DNA from: Rhodospirillales bacterium
GTDB taxonomy: Bacteria; Pseudomonadota; Alphaproteobacteria; ATCC43930; CGMCC-115725
Direction: 5' to 3'
Length of the DNA: 5,948 bases
Assembly: GCA_015654725.1 (NCBI GenBank)
Contig: JAATGI010000369.1
Location: 1 to 5,948, forward strand
Shown: piece by piece, positions 1 to 5,398 of the stretch
How the letters are laid out: each line of letters begins with the position of its first letter
How positions within the stretch are numbered: position 1 is the stretch's first letter
The notes under the pieces: model-generated
Told to the model about the DNA's origin: nothing
What the model saw: the letters and a program-made list of their open reading frames with translations, nothing else
Database searches by the model: none
Position numbers and translations under genes: made by a program

Positions 1-150
1 AACGGATGGTTCGCCGCGCGGCCGTCCGGCACGGAGGATGTCTACAAAATCTATGCCGAGAGTTTCCGCAGTGAAAACCACCTGCGGCAGATTCAGCAAC
101 AGGCGAAAACCGCCATCGCGACGGTGTTCGAGAAGGCAAAACCCGTGTGA
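1..150 (+). CDS. pgm: Phosphoglucomutase, C-terminal fragment (5' end outside window)
   Basis: This is the last 49 residues of alpha-D-glucose-phosphate-specific phosphoglucomutase, which interconverts glucose-1-phosphate and glucose-6-phosphate in the cytoplasm and links glycogen and sugar-nucleotide synthesis to glycolysis. The frame is open from base 1 and stops with TGA at 148-150. The fragment begins NGWFAARPSGTEDVYKIYAE, the phosphate-binding loop of the C-terminal domain; RPSGTE is the family signature that holds the substrate phosphate. The rest (FRSENHLRQIQQQAKTAIATVFEKAKPV) is the usual terminal helix and tail, so the gene ends normally and is cut only by the window edge. In related bacteria pgm often sits in a glycogen cluster, but no glg gene follows here; the next gene is convergent, its stop codon 22 bases away. 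Gene identity is firm. Choosing pgm over a related phosphohexomutase rests on close similarity of this tail to the E. coli Pgm tail. Confidence 0.93.
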   Translation, partial: NGWFAARPSGTEDVYKIYAESFRSENHLRQIQQQAKTAIATVFEKAKPV

Positions 151-172
151 CGTATCGCCGGCCTAGGCGCCG

Positions 173-334
173 TCAGTTGCGGAACAGTGGCCTCCGTCCA
201 GGTGTCGCGCGCTGACCCGGCGTACTCGTTTGGCTCTCCTGGGTTTGATTGTCCACCTGCCGCGGCTTTGCCGGTTCCGGCTTGGCCTGCTCGGATCGAT
301 CCTTCGCGTACGGGGGCATATCGTCGTCGGTCAT
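173..334 (-). CDS. Small polar hypothetical protein, 53 residues
   Basis: I do not recognise a named function. The product is short, hydrophilic and low-complexity: an acidic start (MTDDDMPPYAKD), a Lys/Pro/Gln/Thr-rich centre with KPEPAKPRQ and QTQESQTSTPGQ, and a basic end GRRPLFRN. It has no signal peptide, membrane segment or cysteine and is probably disordered. An in-frame ATG lies upstream at 358, but the start at 334 is preferred because AAGGAG stands five bases before it. The gene lies 10 bases after the stop of the upstream minus-strand gene, and the Shine-Dalgarno overlaps that stop, which suggests co-transcription and coupled translation. Its own stop faces the end of pgm across 22 bases. 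The gene is supported mainly by the ribosome binding site and the tight packing; the alternative is a non-coding tail of the upstream gene. Confidence 0.6.
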   Translation of the reverse strand: MTDDDMPPYAKDRSEQAKPEPAKPRQVDNQTQESQTSTPGQRATPGRRPLFRN

Positions 335-339
335 TGCGG

Positions 340-345
340 CTCCTT
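340..345 (-). promoter_or_regulatory. Shine-Dalgarno AAGGAG overlapping the upstream stop
   Basis: Read on the minus strand, the order is TGA stop (347-345), AAGGAG (345-340), five bases, ATG (334-332). The final A of the stop codon is the first A of the Shine-Dalgarno. A ribosome finishing the 173-residue protein would therefore sit on the initiation region of the 53-residue protein, the usual layout for translational coupling. This site also decides the start of the small gene. Confidence 0.7.
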
Positions 346-866
346 CACCCGAGCCCATCGCCTCGTGAACGGCCGGAGCTCGGCGGCGGAATCTGTGGGG
401 AGACTGTGCTGGAGGCTGGGGACGCGTCGTTGTGCGCCGGTGGGTGACGGCTTGCTATGGCGGATTGAATCCCGATTAGGGACGCCATGAAGATCATGTA
501 AAGGATCACAAATTTGATGGTCCGGGAATCGGTCGCCGCGCCGGCGCCGGGCTGCGTCGCACGCGAAGAGATATTGAGATTGGACGGTCGCGGCAGAAGC
601 GCGATCAGGCGGGCAGCGATCGTCCGAGGGTCTGGGTGCGCCGATGGCTCGTCCGGTAGTGCCGAAATCAATGACGCTAGTCTCGCCGTCGCGGCCTCTC
701 CCGGCAAACGTGCCAATGTGGCGGCCTCCTGCCAGGGATCGAGATCCAAACGCGCCATCGCGGACAGAACGCTGAGCAGCATTCCGTTTCTTTCCTCGCT
801 GATTGGCGCGTAGAGAAAATCGTCGAATTCGGTTCCAAGGCCAGAAAGTGGAGCAGAGCGCATCAT
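345..866 (-). CDS. Conserved hypothetical single-pass membrane protein, 173 residues
   Basis: The function is unknown. Residues 13-93 form a soluble, mostly helical domain (EFDDFLYAPISEERNGMLLS, then DPWQEAATLARLPGEAATARLASLISALPD and RTIAARLIALLPR). A linker rich in Ser, Ala and Gly leads to one clear hydrophobic segment at about 117-138 (IKFVILYMIFMASLIGIQSA), followed by a Pro/Ser-rich tail of about 35 residues. There is no N-terminal signal peptide, so the N-terminal domain is probably cytoplasmic and the tail periplasmic. I recall similar proteins annotated only as hypothetical in Bradyrhizobium and relatives, but have not checked this. Two consecutive ATG codons (866, 863) are possible starts; the upstream ribosome binding site is weak. 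A 15-base palindrome lies six bases before the start. The gene appears to lead a two-gene unit with the 53-residue gene. Coding status is supported by the ordered soluble-TM-tail architecture and the coupled downstream gene. Confidence 0.7.
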   Translation of the reverse strand: MMRSAPLSGLGTEFDDFLYAPISEERNGMLLSVLSAMARLDLDPWQEAATLARLPGEAATARLASLISALPDEPSAHPDPRTIAARLIALLPRPSNLNISSRATQPGAGAATDSRTIKFVILYMIFMASLIGIQSAIASRHPPAHNDASPASSTVSPQIPPPSSGRSRGDGLG

Positions 867-872
867 TTCAAC

Positions 873-887
873 CGCCGAATTTCGGCG
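873..887. repeat. Perfect 15-base palindrome upstream of the 173-residue gene
   Basis: CGCCGAA-T-TTCGGCG has two perfect 7-base arms around one central base. It lies six bases upstream of the minus-strand start at 866. The position fits either an operator for a dimeric regulator or a structure that affects ribosome access. The one-base centre is too short for a hairpin loop unless some pairs open, which slightly favours a protein-binding site. A chance palindrome in GC-rich DNA is possible. Confidence 0.4.
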
Positions 888-1107
888 CCTCTCTTGGAAA
901 AACGGAACGGTAGTGAGGCTGTGGCATCTACCGGAGCCAAACCCTATTGAGCCATGGCATGTCGCGTCAGGCTCGGAATCTACCTAAATTTGAATCGTCG
1001 ATTTGCTCGCCCCGACGTGATGGAGTTGACGTCCCCTGCGTCGAATTGGGCGCGAGAATGGGATCAGTCCGCAGCTAAGTAGTTTCCGAGTCTGCCGACG
1101 CGATCCG

Positions 1108-1137
1108 GTGACAATTATCGTTAAACTGACCGATAGG
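1108..1137 (+). promoter_or_regulatory. Possible sigma-70-like promoter for the secreted helical protein
   Basis: GTGACA at 1108-1113 matches the -35 consensus TTGACA at five of six bases. GATAGG at 1132-1137, 18 bases later, matches the -10 consensus at only three of six. Transcription would begin near 1144, leaving a leader of about 20 bases with GGAG at 1157-1160. The area around 1113-1125 is AT-rich relative to its surroundings. The -10 match is poor, so the call is tentative. Confidence 0.25.
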
Positions 1138-1166
1138 AACGGACGCGTGAAACAACGGAGATCGCC

Positions 1167-1568
1167 ATGAAGATTCTCGCCGCTTCGCTCGTCATCGCGC
1201 CATTCATGCTGGTCGGCGCTTTGCCCGCCGCCGCCGGTCCGTCGATCTCGTCGGACACGCCCATCCAGTTGGCTGCCGCCAATGATTCGACGGCGGACCG
1301 GGACACTTACGCTCGGACGGCGCGGGACCATATGCGGGATTGGCGGCACAAGCTGCAAGACTTCGGCGAGAAGGCGAAAGCCAAAGGGCAAAAGGAAGGC
1401 GACGCCGCCGAGAAAGATCTGAACGCGGCCTGGATCAAGACGGAGGCTGAATCGCGGAAGTTGCAGACTGCGAGCATTGAAGGCTGGGAGAGCGCGAAGA
1501 TCTCCTTCGAGAAGGCCTCCCGCGAACTGGCGGACGCTTGGAACAGAATTCGACCCGAGGACAAGTAA
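1167..1568 (+). CDS. Small secreted helical protein, 133 residues
   Basis: No named family is recognised with confidence. The N-terminus is a typical Sec signal peptide: MK, a hydrophobic stretch ILAASLVIAPFMLVGALP, and an AAA|GP cleavage site near residues 23-24. The mature part is charged and mostly helical, rich in Ala, Lys, Glu and Asp, with evenly placed tryptophans (W59, W89, W107, W125). Segments such as DLNAAWIKTEAESRKLQ and WESAKISFEKASRELADAW look like amphipathic or coiled-coil helices, and there is no cysteine. This resembles small periplasmic stress proteins with apolipoprotein-like helices, but that is only resemblance. The start is supported by GGAG at 1157-1160, six bases before the ATG. 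The P-type ATPase begins 71 bases downstream on the same strand with no clear terminator between, so it may be the first gene of that operon. Confidence 0.8.
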   Translation: MKILAASLVIAPFMLVGALPAAAGPSISSDTPIQLAAANDSTADRDTYARTARDHMRDWRHKLQDFGEKAKAKGQKEGDAAEKDLNAAWIKTEAESRKLQTASIEGWESAKISFEKASRELADAWNRIRPEDK

Positions 1569-1639
1569 GCGGTGCCGTTGGCAGCGGCTTGTTCATGGTT
1601 GACGGGCCGGCGGCGATTTGCCGAACGTAAGTTAGAATC

Positions 1640-4015
1640 ATGACCGTGACTGCGCCGCCACCCTCCGCAAGCGCGTTGGGCGCCAAATCGGCGAATGCCG
1701 ACAAGGCCGATCCGCCGACCGGCCTGACCGGCGACGAGGCGCGCCGCCGGCTAGAGAAGTTCGGCCCTAACGCGATGCCCGATACCAACGCGCACCCATT
1801 GCGCATGGCGCTGGAGAAATTCTGGGCGCCGGTGCCATGGATGCTCGAGGCCGCGATCGTGCTTGAGGTCGGGCTTGGCAAATATGTCGAGGGCGCGATC
1901 ATCGCCGGTCTTCTGGTGTTCAATGCCGCGCTCGGCCTGTTTCAGGAGAGCCGCGCCCAGGCAACGCTTGCCGCGCTGAAGTCCCGGCTCGCCCTCAACG
2001 CCTCCGTGCGGCGCGACGGCGCCTGGAGGACTATCCCCGCCGCCGAACTGGTGCCGGGTGATGTGATCAAGCTGTCGCTTGGCGGCGTGGTCGCGGCCGA
2101 TGTGAAACTTACTGGCGGCGAGATCCTGCTCGATCAATCGATGCTTACCGGAGAATCGGTGCCGATCGAAGCCGGCGCGGGCCTGCAAACCTATGCCGGC
2201 GCGCTGGTGCGGCGCGGCGAGGCGTTAGCCGAGGTTACTGCGACCGGCGCGCGCACCAAATTTGGCCGCCCCGCCGAGCTGGTGCGTACCGCTCACGTCG
2301 CGAGTACCCAGCAGCGGGCGGTTCTACGCGTGGTGCGCAATCTCGCGATCTTCAACGGCGTCTTGATTATGTTGCTGGTGGCATACGCCTATTTCATTGG
2401 ACTGACGCTGGCCGAGATCGTTCCTCTGGTCTTGACGGCGATCCTGGCCTCGATCCCGGTCGCGCTGCCGGCGACCTTCACTTTGGCGTCGGCGCTGGGC
2501 GCGCGGGCCTTGGCAAAGTTGAACGTTCTGCCGACCCGTCTCTCGGCGGTGGACGAGGCGGCGTCGATGGCGGTCTTGTGCGCCGATAAAACCGGCACGC
2601 TGACCCGGAACGCGCTGACGGTGACAACCGTTCGTGCCATGCCCGGCAGCGACGAGGCGCATATTTTGGCACTCGCCGCCCTAGCCAGTTCGGATGGCGG
2701 ACAGGATCCGGTTGATGGCGCAATTCGTGCCGCCGCGGCGCGCAAGACGGTTTCCGACGCGCCGAAGCTGGTCAAGTTCGTGCCGTTCGATCCGGCGACG
2801 AAAATGTCGGAGGCGACCGTAAGCGACCCGAACGGCACGCAACGCGTCGTGAAGGGCGCCTTTGCCTCGATCATCCCGCTGGCGCAACCGTCGCCGATCG
2901 CGGCGGCGGCCGACAAGGAACTTGAAGGACAAGGTTTCCGCGTATTGGCGGTCGCGGCCGGACCGCCGAACGCAATGAAGCTCATCGGGCTGATCGCGCT
3001 CAGCGACCCGCCGCGCGCGGACTCGGCCACGCTCGTCACCGAATTGCGTGGCCTGGGCGTGCGCACCGTGATGGTAACCGGCGACGCGCCCGCGACCGCC
3101 GCCATCGTGGCGCATGCCGTGGGGCTCGACGGCGCCGTCTGTCCGCCCGGCCCGATCCCCGACAGCGTCCACCCCGAGCAATTCGCTGTCTACGCGGGTG
3201 TCCTGCCCGAGGACAAATACAAGCTCGTCAAGGCCTTCCAGAAGGGCGGCCACACCGTCGGCATGTGCGGCGACGGCGCGAACGACGCGCCGGCGCTGCG
3301 TCAGGCCCAGATCGGGATCGCGGTATCGACCGCAACCGATGTCGCCAAATCGGCCGCGGGCATGGTGTTGACCGAACCCGGCCTCGTCGGCGTCGTCGCC
3401 GCGGTCCGGCAGGGCCGCGTGATTTTCCAGCGCATCCTGACTTACACGCTAAATTCCATCACCAAGAAGATCGTGCAGGTGCTGTTCCTGGCGGTCGGCT
3501 TGATCATGACCGGGCACGCGATCCTGACGCCCTTGCTGATGGTCCTCATCATGATCACCGGCGACTTTCTCGGCATGTCGCTGACAACCGACAATGTGCG
3601 GCCGTCGCCGGCACCGAACGCCTGGCGCATCGGCAATCTGACCATGGCGGGCATCGCCATGGGATTCGGCGAGCTGATCTTTTGCACCGCGATCCTGTGT
3701 TTCGGCGTCTACCGCATGGGTTTCGACATCGCGGCGCTACAGACCTTGGCCTTTATCCTCATCGTGTTCGGCAATCAGGCGACGACCTATACCAATCGGG
3801 GGCGCCCGCGCCTGTGGTCCACCCGCCCCAGCATCTGGCTCGCCGCTTCGTCCGTCGCCGATATCGCGATCGCTTCGACATTGGCCGTAGGCGGCATCTT
3901 GATGAAGCCTTTGCCGATCGCGGTCGTGTTGGGCACCCTTGCCGCCGCGATACTGTTCGCACTCGTCTTGGAGTTGGCGAAGGTTCCAGTATTCGCTCGT
4001 CTCGAGATCGTCTAA
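1640..4015 (+). CDS. P-type ATPase, P3A plasma-membrane proton-efflux type
   Basis: This inner-membrane pump is predicted to hydrolyse ATP and export protons. Domains in order: TM1-TM2 (about 64-101); actuator domain with VPGD (138-141) and the dephosphorylation motif TGES (170-173); TM3-TM4 (about 233-284) with the ion-site kink PVALP (273-277); phosphorylation domain with DKTGT, where D316 is the phosphorylated aspartate; nucleotide-binding domain with KGAF (405-408); TGD (480-482); hinge GDGANDAP (544-551); then six more helices to about 780. Against plant AHA2 recalled from memory, TM2 LLVFN aligns its Asn with AHA2 N106 (N95 here), and TM6 TGDFLGMSLTTDNVRPSPAPNAW aligns D642 with proton-binding D684. 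These point to H+ rather than Ca2+ or heavy metal; no CPC motif or metal-binding domain is present. It ends directly after TM10, so it lacks the C-terminal autoinhibitory domain of plant pumps. The 791 residues are normal for prokaryotic members. The ATG has no good Shine-Dalgarno, but an in-frame stop at 1628-1630 limits upstream alternatives and the N-terminal domain is complete. Confidence 0.93.
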   Translation: MTVTAPPPSASALGAKSANADKADPPTGLTGDEARRRLEKFGPNAMPDTNAHPLRMALEKFWAPVPWMLEAAIVLEVGLGKYVEGAIIAGLLVFNAALGLFQESRAQATLAALKSRLALNASVRRDGAWRTIPAAELVPGDVIKLSLGGVVAADVKLTGGEILLDQSMLTGESVPIEAGAGLQTYAGALVRRGEALAEVTATGARTKFGRPAELVRTAHVASTQQRAVLRVVRNLAIFNGVLIMLLVAYAYFIGLTLAEIVPLVLTAILASIPVALPATFTLASALGARALAKLNVLPTRLSAVDEAASMAVLCADKTGTLTRNALTVTTVRAMPGSDEAHILALAALASSDGGQDPVDGAIRAAAARKTVSDAPKLVKFVPFDPATKMSEATVSDPNGTQRVVKGAFASIIPLAQPSPIAAAADKELEGQGFRVLAVAAGPPNAMKLIGLIALSDPPRADSATLVTELRGLGVRTVMVTGDAPATAAIVAHAVGLDGAVCPPGPIPDSVHPEQFAVYAGVLPEDKYKLVKAFQKGGHTVGMCGDGANDAPALRQAQIGIAVSTATDVAKSAAGMVLTEPGLVGVVAAVRQGRVIFQRILTYTLNSITKKIVQVLFLAVGLIMTGHAILTPLLMVLIMITGDFLGMSLTTDNVRPSPAPNAWRIGNLTMAGIAMGFGELIFCTAILCFGVYRMGFDIAALQTLAFILIVFGNQATTYTNRGRPRLWSTRPSIWLAASSVADIAIASTLAVGGILMKPLPIAVVLGTLAAAILFALVLELAKVPVFARLEIV

Positions 4016-4037
4016 AAACGCGTCGGGACGCGCCCGC

Positions 4038-4044
4038 GAAAGGA
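4038..4044 (+). promoter_or_regulatory. Ribosome binding site that decides the PPK2 start
   Basis: GAAAGGA lies just upstream of two in-frame ATGs at 4044 and 4050. AAGGA ends five bases before the ATG at 4050, which is good spacing, whereas for the ATG at 4044 the site would overlap the start codon itself. The start at 4050 is therefore preferred. A longer reading from 3939 would overlap the ATPase gene and adds a Ser/Arg-rich segment unlike the family. Confidence 0.65.
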
Positions 4045-4049
4045 TGAAG

Positions 4050-4919
4050 ATGAAAATCGACGCAAAGGATTTTCGCGTCCGGGAAGGAGACGAGGTCGAT
4101 CTCAAGGAATGGCCGACCAAGGTCGATCCGGTGTACAAATCGAAGGACGAATATCAAACGCTGCTGCACGAACATGTCGCGAAATTAAGTTCGCAACAGC
4201 AGCTTCTCTATGCATCCAACAGCCACGCTATCCTGCTGATCTTCCAGGCGATGGACGCCGCCGGCAAGGATGGCGCGATCCGGCATGTGATGTCCGGAGT
4301 CAATCCGCAAGGCTGCCAGGTGTTCAGCTACAAACATCCCAGCCCCACGGAACTGCAACATGATTTTCTCTGGCGCACGACCCGCGATCTCCCTGAGCGC
4401 GGCCAGATCGGCATCTTCAACCGATCCTATTACGAGGAGGTGTTGATCGTCCGCGTGCATCCGGAGCTGCTCGGGACGGAAGGGCTTCCGGACGCGCCGC
4501 GCGACGACAAAAGCGTCTGGCACGACCGCTATCGTTCGATCTCGAATTTGGAACGGCACCTCCACGCCAACGGAACCCGAATCGTCAAATTCTTCCTGCA
4601 TCTCTCGAAGGAGGAGCAACGAAAGCGGTTTCTCGCGCGCATCGACGATCCGGAAAAAAACTGGAAATTCAGCATGGCCGACATCGAGGAGAGGAAGTTC
4701 TGGAAGGACTATATGACGGCCTATGGGAAGTGCCTTGGCGCGACCAGCACCCGTGACTCGCCCTGGTATGTCGTGCCCGCGGACGACAAGGAGAACGCTC
4801 GGCTGATCGTGTCCCGAATCGTCCTCGATACGCTTGAGGAACTCGAAATGACGTATCCCAAAACGAATGCCAAGCGACGGCGGGAATTGCTGGCAATCCG
4901 CAAGCGGCTTGCGAAATAG
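4050..4919 (+). CDS. ppk2: Polyphosphate kinase 2 family protein (polyphosphate:nucleotide phosphotransferase)
   Basis: This cytoplasmic enzyme moves phosphate between inorganic polyphosphate and nucleotides. From the ATG at 4050 it has 289 residues, normal for a one-domain PPK2. Visible motifs: Walker A-like FQAMDAAGKDGAIRHVMSG (65-83), with K73 in the P-loop and D69 as a likely metal-binding aspartate; NPQG (85-88); the Walker B region IGIFNRSYYEEVLIVRVHP (120-138); and a basic lid with RKRFLARIDDPEKNWKFS (191-208) followed by the typical FWKDYMTAY (217-225). The sequence FFLHLSKEEQ (181-190) is also typical. GKDG followed by MSGVNPQG resembles the PPK2_rel_1 / class III group, whose studied members phosphorylate AMP and ADP to ATP; I assign the class with moderate confidence only, since substrate class cannot be proved from motifs. 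It begins 34 bases after the proton-ATPase stop with its own ribosome binding site, so it is probably co-transcribed. Likely role (inference): regenerating nucleotide from polyphosphate when energy is short. Confidence 0.93.
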   Translation: MKIDAKDFRVREGDEVDLKEWPTKVDPVYKSKDEYQTLLHEHVAKLSSQQQLLYASNSHAILLIFQAMDAAGKDGAIRHVMSGVNPQGCQVFSYKHPSPTELQHDFLWRTTRDLPERGQIGIFNRSYYEEVLIVRVHPELLGTEGLPDAPRDDKSVWHDRYRSISNLERHLHANGTRIVKFFLHLSKEEQRKRFLARIDDPEKNWKFSMADIEERKFWKDYMTAYGKCLGATSTRDSPWYVVPADDKENARLIVSRIVLDTLEELEMTYPKTNAKRRRELLAIRKRLAK

Positions 4920-4952
4920 GAATTCGCCAAAGGTTGTTGAGCCTCGATAGCA

Positions 4953-4986
4953 AACGGCCGGCATTTCCGCCGGCCGTTAGCGTTTT
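4953..4986. terminator. Bidirectional rho-independent-like terminator
   Basis: A perfect 10-base stem, AACGGCCGGC (4953-4962) with GCCGGCCGTT (4969-4978), closes a six-base ATTTCC loop. On the plus strand it is followed after four bases by TTTT (4983-4986). It starts 33 bases after the PPK2 stop and ends 24 bases before the stop of the convergent minus-strand gene. On the minus strand the stem is followed by TTTGCTATCG, a shorter U-poor tail. The stem is strong and the place between convergent genes is right for two-way termination, with plus-strand termination the better supported. Confidence 0.8.
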
Positions 4987-5002
4987 GGATCAGGCTCAGC
5001 GG

Positions 5003-5341
5003 CTAAAAGATGCTGATGCCGACGCCGGGTACGGCGATGCCGATGCCGGGACCGTAAACCACCGGCGGCGGATCGTAATAGGGCGCGCCGTAGACGACGG
5101 GAGGCGAATCGTAATAGCCGCCGCCCCAGCCGCCGCCCCAGCCGCGATCGTGACCGCCGCGATAGTCGGCGACGCGGTGATTGCCGCCGTGAGCGGCGTG
5201 ACCGCCGGCCTTCTGATGGTGCTCGTCCGCGCTGGCGGACGCCACGAACGTGCCGAGCACGAGAACGGCCGAGATCGCGAGCCCCGCCGCGAGCTTCGCC
5301 GGCCGGTAGCGTTTCGATGTGGTATCGACGATGTAGGTCAT
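5003..5341 (-). CDS. Secreted His/Gly/Tyr-rich protein with tandem repeat, 112 residues
   Basis: The function is unknown. A basic N-region (MTYIVDTTSKRYRPAK) is followed by a hydrophobic core (LAAGLAISAVLVLGTFVA) and an ASA|DE cleavage site near residues 38-39, so the protein is probably exported. The mature part starts with a His/Gly-rich stretch holding six histidines (H41, H42, H48, H51, H55, H64), which could bind metal. Then come a GWGGGWGGG run, two copies of YYD[S/P]PPVVYG (76-85 and 88-97), and a hydrophobic end PGIGIAVPGVGISIF. Such low-complexity secreted proteins are common and uncharacterised in alphaproteobacteria. The start has a strong AGGAGGT four bases upstream. An overlapping plus-strand frame is long only because of the GC-rich repeats. 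It lies 57 bases downstream of the Spy-like gene on the same strand. Confidence 0.82.
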   Translation of the reverse strand: MTYIVDTTSKRYRPAKLAAGLAISAVLVLGTFVASASADEHHQKAGGHAAHGGNHRVADYRGGHDRGWGGGWGGGYYDSPPVVYGAPYYDPPPVVYGPGIGIAVPGVGISIF

Positions 5342-5345
5342 GGTG

Positions 5346-5352
5346 ACCTCCT
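5346..5352 (-). promoter_or_regulatory. Near-consensus Shine-Dalgarno AGGAGGT
   Basis: On the minus strand AGGAGGT stands four bases before the ATG at 5341, within AGAGGAGGTCACC. It is the strongest ribosome binding site in the window and suggests high translation of the His/Gly/Tyr-rich secreted protein. It also fixes the strand and start of that low-complexity gene. Confidence 0.75.
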
Positions 5353-5370
5353 CTCATAAGTCTGGCGTCA

Positions 5371-5389
5371 CGATCGCGGAACGCGATCG
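5371..5389. repeat. Perfect hairpin between the two minus-strand secreted-protein genes
   Basis: CGATCGCG (5371-5378) and CGCGATCG (5382-5389) are perfect 8-base inverted arms around GAA (TTC on the minus strand). The hairpin sits 9 bases after the stop of the Spy-like gene and 29 bases before the start of the next. No T-run follows it on the minus strand, so it is not a standard terminator. It could be an mRNA-stabilising or processing hairpin, an attenuator, or a protein-binding operator for the downstream gene. Confidence 0.5.
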
Positions 5390-5398
5390 CTGGCCCTG

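Larger units (their letters stand above)
867..1166. other. 300-base gap between divergent genes
   Basis: No convincing gene was found here. Open frames that cross the region are arginine-rich and are shadows of the neighbouring gene. The gap should hold the promoters of both flanking units, since they point away from each other. Visible elements are the 15-base palindrome at 873-887, an 11-base palindrome AATCGTCGATT at 993-1003, two GGAAC elements (904-908 and 1136-1140), and a possible sigma-70-like promoter at 1108-1137. Neither GGAAC is followed by CGTT at 16-17 bases, so neither makes a general-stress (EcfG) promoter. No small RNA or riboswitch is apparent. Confidence 0.5.

Noticed and set aside
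158..172. Possible terminator between pgm and the convergent small gene
   Set aside because: Only a 4-base stem (CGGC/GCCG) or the 8-base palindrome GCCTAGGC is present, with no T-run, so it is too weak to call.
1136..1140. GGAAC as the -35 of an alphaproteobacterial general-stress (EcfG) promoter
   Set aside because: The bases 16-17 positions later are GGAG/GAGA rather than CGTT, and transcription would begin at or past the ATG. The GGAAC at 904-908 fails the same test.
984..1391. 135-codon minus-strand frame reaching into the 867-1166 gap
   Set aside because: It is Arg-rich, shows no domain, and overlaps the signal peptide and start of the well-supported gene at 1167.
2389..3105. 238-codon open frame on the minus strand
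   Set aside because: It is opposite the P-type ATPase core (DKTGT through the nucleotide-binding domain), is low-complexity Ala/Ser/Arg, and has no recognisable motif.
3265..4047. 260-codon plus-strand frame overlapping the end of the ATPase
   Set aside because: It is very rich in Arg, His and Asp, typical of an out-of-frame reading of GC-rich coding DNA, while the ATPase frame holds GDGANDAP and the last six membrane helices.
4185..4964. 259-codon open frame on the minus strand
   Set aside because: It lies opposite the PPK2 gene, whose Walker A, Walker B and lid motifs are unmistakable. Long antisense frames are expected in GC-rich DNA.
5383..5390. GCGATCGC as a cyanobacterial HIP1 repeat
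   Set aside because: It is a single copy that arises from the right arm of the 5371-5389 hairpin, and the gene content is not cyanobacterial.
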